From Notospermus geniculatus (taxonomy: Eukaryota; Nemertea; Pilidiophora; Heteronemertea; Lineidae): a DNA stretch of 64,000 bases. The stretch lies in the NCBI GenBank assembly GCA_002633025.1, contig NMRB01000184.1, forward strand, positions 256,464 through 320,463. The letters run 5' to 3'. The position numbers and the translations under genes are program-made. The notes under the pieces are model-generated. The model was not told where the DNA came from, searched no databases, and saw nothing but the letters and a program-made list of their open reading frames with translations. Below are positions 22,323 through 34,500 of the stretch, piece by piece (position 1 is the first letter of the stretch; each line of letters begins with the position of its first letter).

Positions 22323-23548
22323 TCATCCAATTTGAGCAAGAAGTGACACCATTTCTTTATCTGTAACTTCCTCCTTTTTGCACACTCCAAGTGCTTGTGA
22401 CAGCTTCATTGCTAGAAAATGTTTGCACTGAAATTGAAAAAAAAAAGTCATTGGCACTATCATAAATGTATTACACCCGTATACTTCTAGGTTCATACAT
22501 TATGTATTTGATTCTGTATAATAATTTTACTTACCATCATCTGATCCTCTCTTTTAAGAACTAAAAATAATTGTAAATGAAATTAGAAATTTCAAATTGT
22601 CAGCTTTTCATTAATATTTCTCAAGATTGAAAATGGGCTGAAAAATATTCTGGCATCGGTTATTAAACAAACTTTTTGGATGTAATTCCACTAACCTGCA
22701 TATCTGTAAGCTGGACAGCAACAGAAATTGACAGTTTCACATAATGTGTAGGGGGTTCCAGAGCTCCCGATGACCTTGAAGACAAACACAGAAACTTATG
22801 ATGAGTACTGCTGTAACTGACAGTATAAAGTGGGCATCTCAAAATTGGCAGGCCTAAATGATTATCAGAAACCTGTTTTTAAAAACGTTTGGAATACATG
22901 TATAGTACCTGGTAAACGGTTCTCCCATTTGGGCTACTGATACAAGTCACACATTTATTGTCCACTAAATCCAATGCTGGCAGCAAAGATGATTGGAAGA
23001 CAAAATTGAGTCTGGAAGATAATGTTAAACAATAGTTAAGAGAAGAAAGCCCTGTGTTGGAAAATGTACCACCCAAGTATCCAACAAACGGGGCAAGAAT
23101 ATATGTGGAACACACTGAAGATGTCAACATTAAATACATGACATGTGATGATCTGCTGAATACTTACGCTGACATAACTTCATCTGTCACTGCAAGATAC
23201 AAAGAATTTAAGCAATGATAAGCAATGATTGTAACTATGGTAACTATGGTTAAAACCAAATAAAAACTGGCATTTTCAAGTGATTCATTTGGATGGGCTG
23301 TTGGTTTATCCAATTAAAGTTCCTTTTAACTCAGAACTGCTGGCTTTGTCCTCTGAAATAATCCTGCAGGTTATCTCTATTGATTAATTAAATAGATACC
23401 GGTACATGTAATGCTGAAAATCGGATACCGGTATTCCACCAAGGTCTGATTTGGGACCATGCTACTTACAGCATCCTTTCTCCTGGTAAGTTCTTTGCAC
23501 TTCTGCAAATAATTGTTCCACTGTCCCATCCATGAAACTACAGTTCAT
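22323..23548 (-). CDS. ZSWIM7: ZSWIM7 (SWS1), SWIM zinc-finger Shu complex subunit, 6 exons
   Basis: Exons on the minus strand: 23548-23470, 23189-23168, 23011-22909, 22774-22696, 22560-22535 and 22427-22323. All introns are GT-AG and join into 137 residues (vertebrate length about 140). ZSWIM7 pairs with SWSAP1 in the Shu complex, which helps RAD51-paralogue homologous recombination in the nucleus. Diagnostic features are ALDLVDNKCVTCISSPNGR followed by VYQ, and the SWIM zinc motif CxC...CxH: C86-x-C88 in FCCCPAY and C104-x-H106 in MCKHFLA, the latter split across exons 5 and 6. The start chosen is MNCSFMDGTV; an in-frame ATG five codons later (MDGTVEQLF) is equally possible. Exon 2 is only 22 bases. 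Confidence 0.94.
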
Positions 23549-23685
23549 CTTTCACAGTTCTGAAAATAAGGCAATCAGAAGAGGTAGCTATCAAGAGCCT
23601 CTTCAGGTTTTTTATAGACTACTGTGGTAGGCCTATCTGATAATAAAATATGCACATCACCGCCAGTAAGAGTATACTGTAAAGG

Positions 23686-23800
23686 CCAGGGGCCTGTTTC
23701 ATAAAATGACTTTAAGCTAATGGTACCTTTAACCAAATGGAAATGCATTGAAGTTAATGGTACCATTAGCTTAAAGTCACTTGATGAAATAGGCCCCTGG
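23686..23800. mobile_element. Palindromic MITE upstream of ZSWIM7
   Basis: CCAGGGGCCTGTTTCATAAA and its near reverse complement (ATGAAATAGGCCCCTGG) bound a 115-base stretch that is almost wholly palindromic, including GACTTTAAGCTAATGGTACC against GGTACCATTAGCTTAAAGTC. It is similar in type to the elements at 63222-63469. Confidence 0.8.
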
Positions 23801-24901
23801 TGGCTACTCTATAGCTAAGCTCATTCAATGAGTCATTGTAAATTCGTGAATGATGATGATATCGGCCATCCTTTTGTATGGACTGGACTCTAGCACCACT
23901 CAAAAATAGGCCTAAAGCATAATTTAGGCCTGACCACGGCTTTTTATGCCATGCTTGATGCAGTGACAGCTACAGTGTGCCAGTGCAACATCATCATCAC
24001 CATGAGCATCAGCAAAGCAAGAAAGAAGAGCAAAACCATGAAACCATAGCAACAAAGTTGAGAACCACCTAGCGCGCGCAAGGAGTACTCTCGTTTAGGG
24101 AAATCTCTCAGTTAGGGAACTCTCATCTGGGGAAGTAGCCAGGCGGTGGTGTTCAGTATACGTCACTGTAGTAAGCCATCAAGATGTACCATCAGCACGT
24201 GTGTCGTACCTGTCTTAACCGTGGTGGGGCGTTGTAGTAGTACNGACATCCTTGGTAGGCCTATTTTAGGAGATTCTGCAATTTATTAACTCGAAGCGAG
24301 GAATCGCCCGCCATCTTGAAAATGCAACAAGTAGTCCTGAAGTATCCCATGATTCCTTGAGCGCGCGGTGACAGATCGGTGCGAGGGACGATGCGCCATC
24401 TGTCGTGACAATGTATTTTCAGGAATTTTCCCCAAGTTACATAACAGAAGTACCAATTTCATTCGTCCCCTGGGGACGAGGTACACAGGCTGGATTAGGC
24501 TTGGACAATCTCGTTCCCAGTTATCTGATTGGCCACACGTTGCCCTCTCGCACGCATGTGGAAGTTGTGAAATTTTGTTGCAATAAAAATGCTGTTTATA
24601 AGCGTCTGACGAATTCGATTTCCTAATCTATGGTAATATCTTGGTATTTGGATGTGACTTATTGTAGCCGTACATTAATGCAGTCATTAGTGACTATTAT
24701 TGTCAGATTTGATGTTCAGTATGTGTCACAGTGGTGGTGAGTGTATACTCTATTATGTCTATACCAGTATCAGTCATGCAGTTAGAGTATCAATCTACAG
24801 GGGGGGGGGGGGNNGAGTATCATTCATGTACTTGACTGCACTGCAGTTGGGTAGCTAGCTATTCATCGTTTCCATGACGTAACTCCGACAGTGTCCGCCA
24901 T
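23801..24901. promoter_or_regulatory. Intergenic region between divergent ZSWIM7 and EFL1, with YY1-type site
   Basis: The region holds the upstream sequences of both genes. A YY1-type match on the minus strand (TTCAAGATGGCGGGC) lies at 24306-24320, within a locally GC- and CpG-rich stretch (about 24060-24400). No coding sequence was recognised. A poly-G run with two unknown bases lies at 24800-24824. Confidence 0.4.
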
Positions 24902-25232
24902 CAGGGTTTCCGCCAGAGGGTAAAAATAAAATGGGTAAAATTCCGTAGGCCTACCCTAAAATTTTTCCAGGGTACGGATCCGTACCCTCAAAAATTTGAT
25001 AAATTCACATATTTATCAGCAGTATTCATTGTTTTTCACCATTTAACATCATATTTTACGATGGAAAGTGATTTTATGCTTCAAAATACGCCTAAAATGG
25101 CACTAAACATTGTTTAAAACCAAAATAAACAAATAAAAATAAAAATAAAAATTTAAAAAAAAAACAATTTTTTTTCAAAAAAAAAATTTTCTTTGGTCCG
25201 CACTCTAATTTTTTTTTCTGGCGGAAACCCTG
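24902..25232. mobile_element. MITE of the GTTTCCGCC family
   Basis: Inverted ends CAGGGTTTCCGCCAGA and TCTGGCGGAAACCCTG are perfect over 16 bases. A 5-bp direct repeat, GCCAT, flanks them (24897-24901 and 25233-25237). The interior is A/T-rich. It belongs to the same family as 2560-2858. Confidence 0.85.
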
Positions 25233-25501
25233 GCCATTGCTGACGTCGCCGTAATGACGCAAAGGTGGTGGGCAAAATTCATTGCTTTGGCTTTGCTCTT
25301 GGAGGAAAATTATATAATTTCTCCAAGCTTTGCCGAAGAAAGCTGGTGGGCAAAACACGCAACGTCACAGAACGACTTAGGCCTGGGCCTACGTCATGGA
25401 TATGATGAATAGGCAGGCCCATGTAAATTAGTGTTCTATGCCCACTATTGTTTGACCTATCCTGTTCCGTAATTCAGCATCCATGAATATCTGACAAAAT
25501 C

Positions 25502-28500
25502 ATGCCGACAACCACGCCTCAGAAGCTAGCAGAGCTACAGGGCCATCCAGAAAACATCCGCAACATCTGTATTTTGGCTCATGTGGATCATGGTAAGAAA
25601 GGCCCTACTGGTACTTAGTATATCATGGCATTGGCTTATGACTTTGGGTTGATGAAGCACATTGACATGCCTGGTAGTAGGGGCCTACTCAATACTGCTG
25701 CTAATGTCAAAAGGGCACATCATTTAGTTTTGTTCAGCAGTTTGGCCACCTTGTTTTTTCCACACTGAAAATTATTAGTTGTTACAGATGGGACCAAAAA
25801 GCTATTGTGTATAATGTTTGCTTGTTTCCAGGGAAAACCACCCTTGCTGATGCCCTTGTGGCAAGTAATGGGATTATCTCGCAGAGGATGGCGGGCAAGC
25901 TGCGATACCTGGACAGTCGAGAGGATGAGCAGTTGAGAGGAATCACTATGAAGTCAAGTGCCATCTCGCTGCAGTATACCGAAGGTTGGGATCAATTCAT
26001 GGATCTTGTAGACTCTTTGTCCAGGACTGCTCTCCTGAAAACTGCCCTGATTGTCGTTTAAGTTATCAAGTTGAAATTGCCCTTATAGTGATAGCCTTGT
26101 GGTTATCACATCCCGTTTAGCAAGCGGCAGGTCCCGCATTGAATCCCAGGCCAAATGGGATTAATCCTTCCTGGTTCTTCAGTCTCTCACATTGGACTGT
26201 AGCCCATGGTGCCTTGTACCTTGTGCCCTTACAAGGGCAAGTAAATGACCCCGTCCAAGTGAGGAACAGTGAGTAGCTTGAGATGGCCTCTTCCATACTT
26301 AGCAGGGCCAATAATGCTATGGCTTCGGCCCTGATGGAAAAATCAAATACAAATACAAAGTTGATATTGCCCTCACATTCAAGATTGGAATTTGGCCCTG
26401 AAGGGGAGGTGGTCTCCTGCCGTGCTGACTATGAGAATTTCTTGTAGAAATTTTTGTCATCTTTGACAAGATTAATCTTTGCTGATCACCAGACATTGAT
26501 GCTAATTTCAGGTGACAAGGATTACTTGGTGAATCTCATTGACTCCCCTGGTCACATTGATTTCTCTAGCGAGGTTTCTACTGCAGTGAGACTCTGTGAT
26601 GGGGCAATTGTGGTAGTAGATGCTGTTGAAGGTGTTTGCCCACAGGTAAGTCTCGAGTTGCCAATTTCACCAGAAAACCTACTGTTTGAAAACCTGGTGG
26701 AGAATAATTCTTCTGCATTTGCTCTTCTTGCATTCCCTTGTGCTTTTTTCACTGATAGATTTTTTTAGTGTCAGTACCGTAAATAAAATGCCCTTCTTGC
26801 AGACACAAGCGGTCCTTAGACAGGCCTGGCTGGAGGATATAAAACCTGTCCTTGTCATCAACAAAATTGATCGCGTCATCACCGAGCTTAAACTCTCTCC
26901 TCTGGAAGCTCATCTACATCTTCAACAAATACTGGAGCAGGTTAATGCCATCACTGGCGAGCTATTTGCCTCGAATGTTTACGCTATGAATGCAGAGGTA
27001 AGGAAAATGGCTGTATACTCATGATTTCTATGTGTCCTGCTTGTTTGGCAGTCCTTGATAATTTTTCAGTGCAACTTTTCAGTGAGTAATAAAAAAAGCA
27101 AAAGACACAGTCTACAGTTAGAACACAGACACCTCTGAGAGACGTCCGTAGGGTTATTGTTTCTGTGGGGTTACGTTTCTGTGGATTTTGGCACTTTAAA
27201 TACTTTTCATTTTCATTTCATTTCATTTATTATGGTTAAACTCAAGGGCTAGGGCTAGGGTAGGGGCTAAACGTAGGGAGGTACCTAGTACAGTGTATAT
27301 ATAGAATACATATGTACTACGGTAGATACCTCCCTACGTTTAGCCCCTAACCCTATCCCTTGACCACGAGTTTAACCCTAATAGGCCTAACCCTACTGAC
27401 GACTCTCAGAGGTGCCTGTGGTTAGAAGATGTGTGTTTTTGATTCATCATTTCATAGGTTTCAATATATTTTTCCCTGTGAAACTTCTGTGAGTAGCTGT
27501 CTGCTGAACTTGAGGCATGATCCTTTCTGTATTGCTTTTCAGAAAAGTGCACCTTTGAGTCCAATTTCACCAAAGCATTCTGAGGAAAAGCTCTACGATT
27601 GGAGTGTTGGTTTGGATGATGCTGATGACTCACACCTTTATTTCTCACCCGACCTTGGCAATGTTGTCTTTGCCAGTGCCATCGATGGGTGGGGTTTTAG
27701 GTAAATAGCGAGGTTTAGCACCTTTCCGACACCCACTCCGTCTCCAACTACTAGAATGAATTGCAGTCCGCTGCAGACATCCTTGATAAAAACGATTTGA
27801 TATACGTTTGCGAATCGTAAAATGCGATAACTTTCTGGCAGAATAATTTTGACTCATAAGACACCCTATGTAGTGGACTTCCCTGACCAGGCATTGCTGT
27901 CAGGAGGTTTAAGGATGACTTTTACCTGTGTACTTCCCATATTAACTGGTGTGCCAACTGCATCCTTTTGAGATGGTTTATAAAGTGCCAACTGCTTTTT
28001 TTATTTGTAGTGTGAGTCACTTTGCTGATATCTTCGCAAAGAAGCTTGGTGTGAAAGCGGAAATCCTGCAAAAGACATTATGGGGAGATTTCTTCCTGAA
28101 TAACAAGACAAAGAGGATCATGAAGGGAGCACAGGTTAGTGATTATGTTGATAGACAATGGGGCCAACAATGGCGGGGAGCAGGGCTGGGGATTTGAAAG
28201 AGGGTATCGCACCTATCCATCTTTCCTTAAGATGAGGTGTTTTCAAGAGTTAGCCTAACTTTTATACCTTTTCTTGTTTTCAGGCCAAGGGGAAGAAACC
28301 AATGTTTGTCCAGTTTGTGTTGGAAAACATTTGGGCCGTTTATGATGCCGTCTGCTTAAATAGGTGAGTAAATTTCATTGAAATTGAGCATAAAAGAAGG
28401 GATATTTTATTTGTGGTTACTGGTGAGAAATCCATATGAACTGCTCAGAGTGATAAATTTGAGCCTGTGTTTGTTCATACATCACAAGTGATATTCATGT

Positions 28501-31500
28501 TTTTCAGAGACAAGACGAAGACAGAAAAGATCGTGAATTCCTTGAATTTGAAAGTGAACAGCCGTGATCTGAACCATTCTGATCACAAAGTGCCATTGTT
28601 GGCTATTTGTAAACAGTGGCTTCCTTTGTCAGATGCTGTGCTAAGTAAGTTAACGCTTGCCAGTACTGGATTGGAGTCCATTCACTTAAATTGTCCCAAA
28701 TAAACCAGTCTTTCTAGGGTATGTTATTCTAGCCTTGATAGCCTAGTGGTTATCACGTCTGCTAATCAAGCGGCAGGTCCTGGGTTCGAATCCTGGGCCA
28801 TGCGGGATTAATCATCCCTGGCTCTTCAGACTGTCACATGGACAGTAAGCTGTGGTGACTTGTACCTTGTGCCTTTGCAAGGGCAAGTAGAAGACGCCAT
28901 CCAAGTGAGGAACATGAGTAGCTTGAGATGGCCTCTTCCATACCGGGTCAGTAATGTATGTCTTCATCCCTGACAGAAAATCTGACACAAATAGAAATTT
29001 TATTCTAGAATTTTTTCCTTATGTTCACAGGTTTGGTAGTAAACAAACTGCCCAGCCCTATTGATATGTCAAGTGAACGCATTGAAAAGCTAATGTGCAG
29101 CAGCCTCAGACGTTTTGATACACTACCTCAAGAAACACAGAAACTAAAGAATGGTAAGTGCTTTACTTGAATTGTATCTCGGTTTGTTTTCTTTTCTTGT
29201 CCCAACCATATTCTTGGGCCTGCCCTAAAAGTAGTAGTTAAGAAAACCACGAATTCACTTAAAATTTCACTACTTTGCATGCCACTGGTTAGTTAGGCTG
29301 GGTTCACATAGAGCTACACCTACATGGACACGGCTTGCAAACAAGGTTTCATGGTCATGAACCCTTTGTGAAGCCATTGTTTGCCGTCATATCCATGTAC
29401 CATGTAGCTCTATCTGAACCTGTCCTTGTGGAATCTGAAATGGGCATTGCAGATCTACATGTATGACATTAGGCTTCAGTGCATTAATGCACTTTTCAGA
29501 ATGATTCCGTTTGTCTTCAATAGATTTTGTGGCCTGTAGTCCCTCAGACGATGCACCCGTCCTTGTATTCATTTCTAAGATGTTTCCTGTTGATCGGAAA
29601 TGCCTCCCAAAGAATCGACCAAGGCCGTTAACACGGGAAGAGTTGGTAGCGAAGCGGGAACTAGCGAAGAAGAGGCATGCTGACAGGATGGCAGAGAGGG
29701 AAGCCATCGCCTTAGAGAAGGAAGGTAGGCCTAAAATGGAATAGAGCTTGTGCAGTCAGTGGCTCATTATGACGTCACTTTTGACCGGCGGTCCACCATG
29801 CTGACGTTGACGACAAAGTGCGCCACGTGTAGATCACGTCGAGGGTTGAATTCACGCACCACGTGGGACGACGGCGTCATTTGACGTCAATTTGACCGTC
29901 AAGATGGCGGATTTTTCTGTGATGATGTCATCTCAACAAGCTCTATAAAAAGGGCAAATTGCATAGAGATTTTTATTCCAAGGTACGGTAATTTGAATAG
30001 TGGGTAATTTGATACTGTTTATTTACATTCAGATGTTCCGGTTGCTTATAATGGAGCAATAGCTGTTCCTTTGGTGAATGAAGTTCCAGCAGCAGAAGAG
30101 ACTGGTCAAACATTCATTGCGTTTGCCAGAATTTTTAGTGGGACACTTAAAAAAGACCAGAAGTTGTATGTACTTGGACCAAAACATGATCCGAGGAAAG
30201 CTTTAGAGGAGGTATGTTTCTTGGTTGAAGGTCAAATTTTGTTGGCTCTATTTCGAGGGTTGAGAGTCCGGCAGAATGTCTTCTGTTTCTAAGTTCTTGA
30301 GGAGTTGCCCCACAAAGGAGGAGTTCAGTCAGTGCTTTTTAGCTCACTGGGGTGAGCTATTACGATGGTGCTGCGTCCGTCGTCCGTCGTCGTCCGTCGT
30401 CGTCGTCGTCGTCCGTCGTCCGTCGTGGTCCGTTAGCAGGGCACGTTTCGTAACCGCTGGAGCTATTGATCTGAAACTTGGTACATATATACCCCTAGGT
30501 CAGATGACCCACGACACCAAGTTTCGGTCCGATTCGACTCTCAGTTTGGCCACCAGGTGGCGGAAACCAAAAACACAAAAAGTGCAATAACTCCTGAACT
30601 AATGACTAGATCATCTCCAAATTTTTATCATAGGTGTAGCTAATAAGGATACATAACATATATAACGGGTTTTTGATTTGACCTACTTTTCAAGGTCACA
30701 GAGGTCAAAGTTCGACAAAAGTGACGAACCTGCCACAGTTTGTCATTATTTCACCGAGCAACTTCATATCTTGCATAAACATGCATTGGAGGGGTACCTT
30801 AAAAAATACCAAGTTTCGGCCCGATTCGACATCCAATATGGCCGCCAGGTGGCGTAACCTGAAAATCAAGTAAGTGCTATTACTCAGGAACGGCTTGACG
30901 CAGAGTGCTCAAATTTGATATTTACCTCCATCTAGATGACCTTTACATGCATGTCAAATTTCGGCCTGATTTGACTTCAAACATGGCCACCAGGTGGCGT
31001 AACCCAAAAATCATCAAAGTGCTGTAACTCGGGAACGCCTTAACCCAAAGCGCTCCAATGTGCTATGTGGCCCCCTGCAGATGACCTTTATGTCCATGTG
31101 AAGTTTCGGCCCGATCGGACATCCAATATGGCCGCCAGGTGGCGTAACCCGAAAATCATCAAAGTGCTGTAACTCAGGAACGACTTGACCCAAAGCGCTC
31201 CAATGTGCTATGTGGCCCCCTGCAGATGACCTTTATGTCCATGTGAAGTTTCGGCCCGATCGGACATCCAATATGGCCGCCAGGTGGCGTAACCCGAAAA
31301 TCATCAAAGTGCTGTAACTCAGGAACGACTTGACCCAAAGCGCTCCAATGTGCTATGTGGTCCCCTGCAGATGACCTTTATGTGCATGTGAAGTTCCAGC
31401 CCGATCGGACATCCAATATGGCCGCCAGGTGGCATAACCCAAAAATCTTCAGTCTTTTCTGGGAATGACTTGACCCAGATTGCTCATAACTGATATGTAC

Positions 31501-34500
31501 CTCCCTCTGTCATTAGACTATTATGTCCAACCCAGTGAGCACATGGTCCATGGACCATTTCATTGTTCTCTCCGAGTCCAAAGGGGACGTGACAGGAGGA
31601 GCCTTGATAGCAAGTCGCCGGTCCCGGGTTCAAATCCTGGGCTGTATGGGATTAGTCATCCCTGGCTCTTCTGTCCATCGCATGGGACAATAAGCCAGGG
31701 TGCCTTTTATCTTGTGCCTTTGCAAGGGTACGTGAAAGACACCATCCAAGTGAGGAACATGAGTAGCTTCAGATGGCCTCTGCTGTACTTGTACTTGCTG
31801 TACTTGGCCCTAACGGAAAAATGTAATACCGTACAAATACAAATGTATCCGCCTAGCAAGCGGCAGGTCCCGGGTTCGAATCCCGGGCCTGTGGGATTAT
31901 TTCATCGAGATGTAGGTAATGGGCACCATTGTTTTCTTATAATGTCTGTTTCATTTGTTTTAGCTTGAAGCAGGTGAAAGTTTGGATGAGTCTCTCACTC
32001 TGAAGGACCTGAGCCGTGATCAACACATAACCTGTGTCACTGTATCTGACCTCTACATGTTCATGGGCAGAGAGTTGGAGGCACTCCAAGATGTTCCTGC
32101 TGGAAACATCCTCGGTAGGTGACATTTGTGACCTGAATATCTACTGTACATATGTAAAAATTAAGCAGGGCTGTCACGAGAATGCTGAGCACAAATCTGA
32201 GGTAATATACCAATTACCATACATGTAAATCTGATGGTACCCTCTCTAGCTATGAGGAGCGGCGTGGTGTAGTGGTTAGCGAGACAGACTTGTGATCAGA
32301 AGGTCCCGGGTTCGATTCCCAGTCCTGACCCCAAAAAAACATGCTTGCTTGTGACCTTGAGCAAGTCACTTTGCCTCACTTGCTTCTCTCCACCCAGGTG
32401 TAAAAGGGGTACCTGGCTGGTAGTGATGGTCTATGTGAATGTTAGTCCAAGGGCGCTGAAATCGGCTGCCGGGACTGTAATACTCCCCAGGGAGCGGAGA
32501 AATGAAATTGGAATGAAAAGATCTATAGCTGGGGTAATAATTGTGAAGTCCCTTGACACTTAAATGTAAAAGGCACTACCGGTATAAGCCCACACATTAT
32601 TATTATTATCTTCTTCATAGTACATGTAGCTGTATTGGCGTGGCATTTTACCAGTTAGTTACATGTACTAGAAATTGTGTGTTATTTACAGGTATTGGAG
32701 GCCTTGAAGAACATGTTCTGAAATCAGCCACGCTATCCAGTACAGTAGCATGTCCATCATTCACAGAGATGCACTTTGAAGCCAGACCTATCGTACGGGT
32801 GGCTGTTGAGCCGAAGAATCCGAGCTGCCTTGGCCAGCTGCTCAAGGGGCTGAAGTTGCTGAACCAGGCAGACCCTTGTGTTGAGACCCTACTCCAGGAG
32901 ACTGGGGAACATGTGATTATAGCTGCAGGAGAAGTGCATTTACAAAGATGCTTAGATGATCTCAGGAAGAGGTAAGATGAGTTTCAGAGTACAGCTAGAG
33001 AGGGTGACTCTTTGACATCGCAGATTTTCTCTCTGGGCATTCTGGTTTCCTCCTGCTTTACATGGATCCTCCCAGTATTGTCTATAGAGCCAATAAAATG
33101 CCATATTGTCACTTGGCTCTTGACTTAATACATGTATTAGATGGAGTATGTACAGGCAAAAGAGAAAAATGGAAGGTAAATTTTGGGAGGATATCGTACA
33201 ATTCCTGTGATAGCAACGTGAGGAGCCTTGATAGCCTAGTGGTTATCATCACGTCTGCTTAGCAAGTGGGAGGTCCCAGGTTCGAATCCCGGGCCATATG
33301 GAATTAATCATCCCGGCTCTTCAGTCCCTTGCATGGGAGAGTAAGCCGTGGTGCCTTGTACCTTTTGCCTTTGCAAGGGCAAGTGAAAGATCTTATCCAA
33401 GTGAGGCACACAAGTAGCTTCAGATGGCCTCTTCCGTACTTACAGGGACAATAATGCTATGGCTTTGGCCCTGACAAAAAAATAATACATCTACATGTAC
33501 ATTACAATACAACACAACAGATAGCAGCCATTCTGTGTTGAACAATGCAGCTCTGAAATATGGCGTTGACTTTCGTCAGAATGAACTTTGTTCTGATTTC
33601 AGGTATGGCCAAGTTGAAATCAATGTTTCCGCCTCAATTGTGCCATTCAAAGAGACGGTGATTGAGCCCCCAAAACTTGACATGGTGAATGAGGCAATCC
33701 AACAAAATCAAAACCAACCTAAGAAAAGTGACGAAGAGTCAGATCATGTTGGTGGCCTTGTGGAAATCAAAACATCAGACAAGACATGCACGTTGAAAAT
33801 CAAAGCTTTGCCTCTACCTAACGGAGTCACACGTTTATTGGACGAGCATGCAGACTTGATGAAAACTATGGATCAGTACACTTGGTTTTCTGAGAAGTCA
33901 GTGCTCCAGAAAGGCTCATGGTTAACTGAAGAAGCAATCAAGATGGTGGAGGATTTCAAAACGAAACTGGAAGCTGCATTTGAAGAGAGTGGTGACACTT
34001 GGAATGGGGCTGTGGATGGCATCTGGGCTTTCGGCCCCAGACGTTGTGGACCTAATATTTTGTTGAATAGAATTGATGGCTACAATCGGCCGTCTGTTTG
34101 GTCTTGTATTGAGAAGGGAAAATCAGGTGCTGCATTGTGGGACTATGACAGCAGTATCATGAGTGGATTCCAGCTTGCTACGTTAGCAGGGCCGTTGTGT
34201 GAAGAGCCCTTGATGGGCATCTGCTTTGCCATCGAAGGCTGGGAAATGGCAAACACAGAAAATGGACAGAAGGAACTTTCTGCGGCCCTCGCTGAAGTGA
34301 TTCTCGCAGAAGTTTGTCAGTGTGAGAGGGGCTCGGACCATGTGGGCGTTTCAGAAGAAGGCACAGGTATATGTGACTTGTGTTCTAAGCCATTTGCTAA
34401 CGACTTGAAGACAGAGGATAAAATTGATGACACGATGTCTCAGGATTCGTCCACCACAGGCACAAGCATGTCAAGGAAACATTCCTATGGTCCGTTTACT

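Noticed and set aside
27225-27400. CTAGGGCTAGGG and AACCCTA phrases resembling telomere repeats
   Set aside because: They are arms of a palindromic element, not a run of TTAGGG, and sit inside EFL1 intron 4.
30276-30590. Open frame with a Val/Ser/Arg repeat
   Set aside because: It is encoded by the CGTCGTCCGT tract of a repeat element in an intron; no similarity and no splice support.
30780-31480. CRISPR-like repeat array
   Set aside because: Units are contiguous 145-bp tandem repeats with no unique spacers, in an animal intron.
32261-32335. Stand-alone tRNA gene
   Set aside because: The tRNA-like part is fused to a SINE body and tail; the 3' acceptor half is missing.
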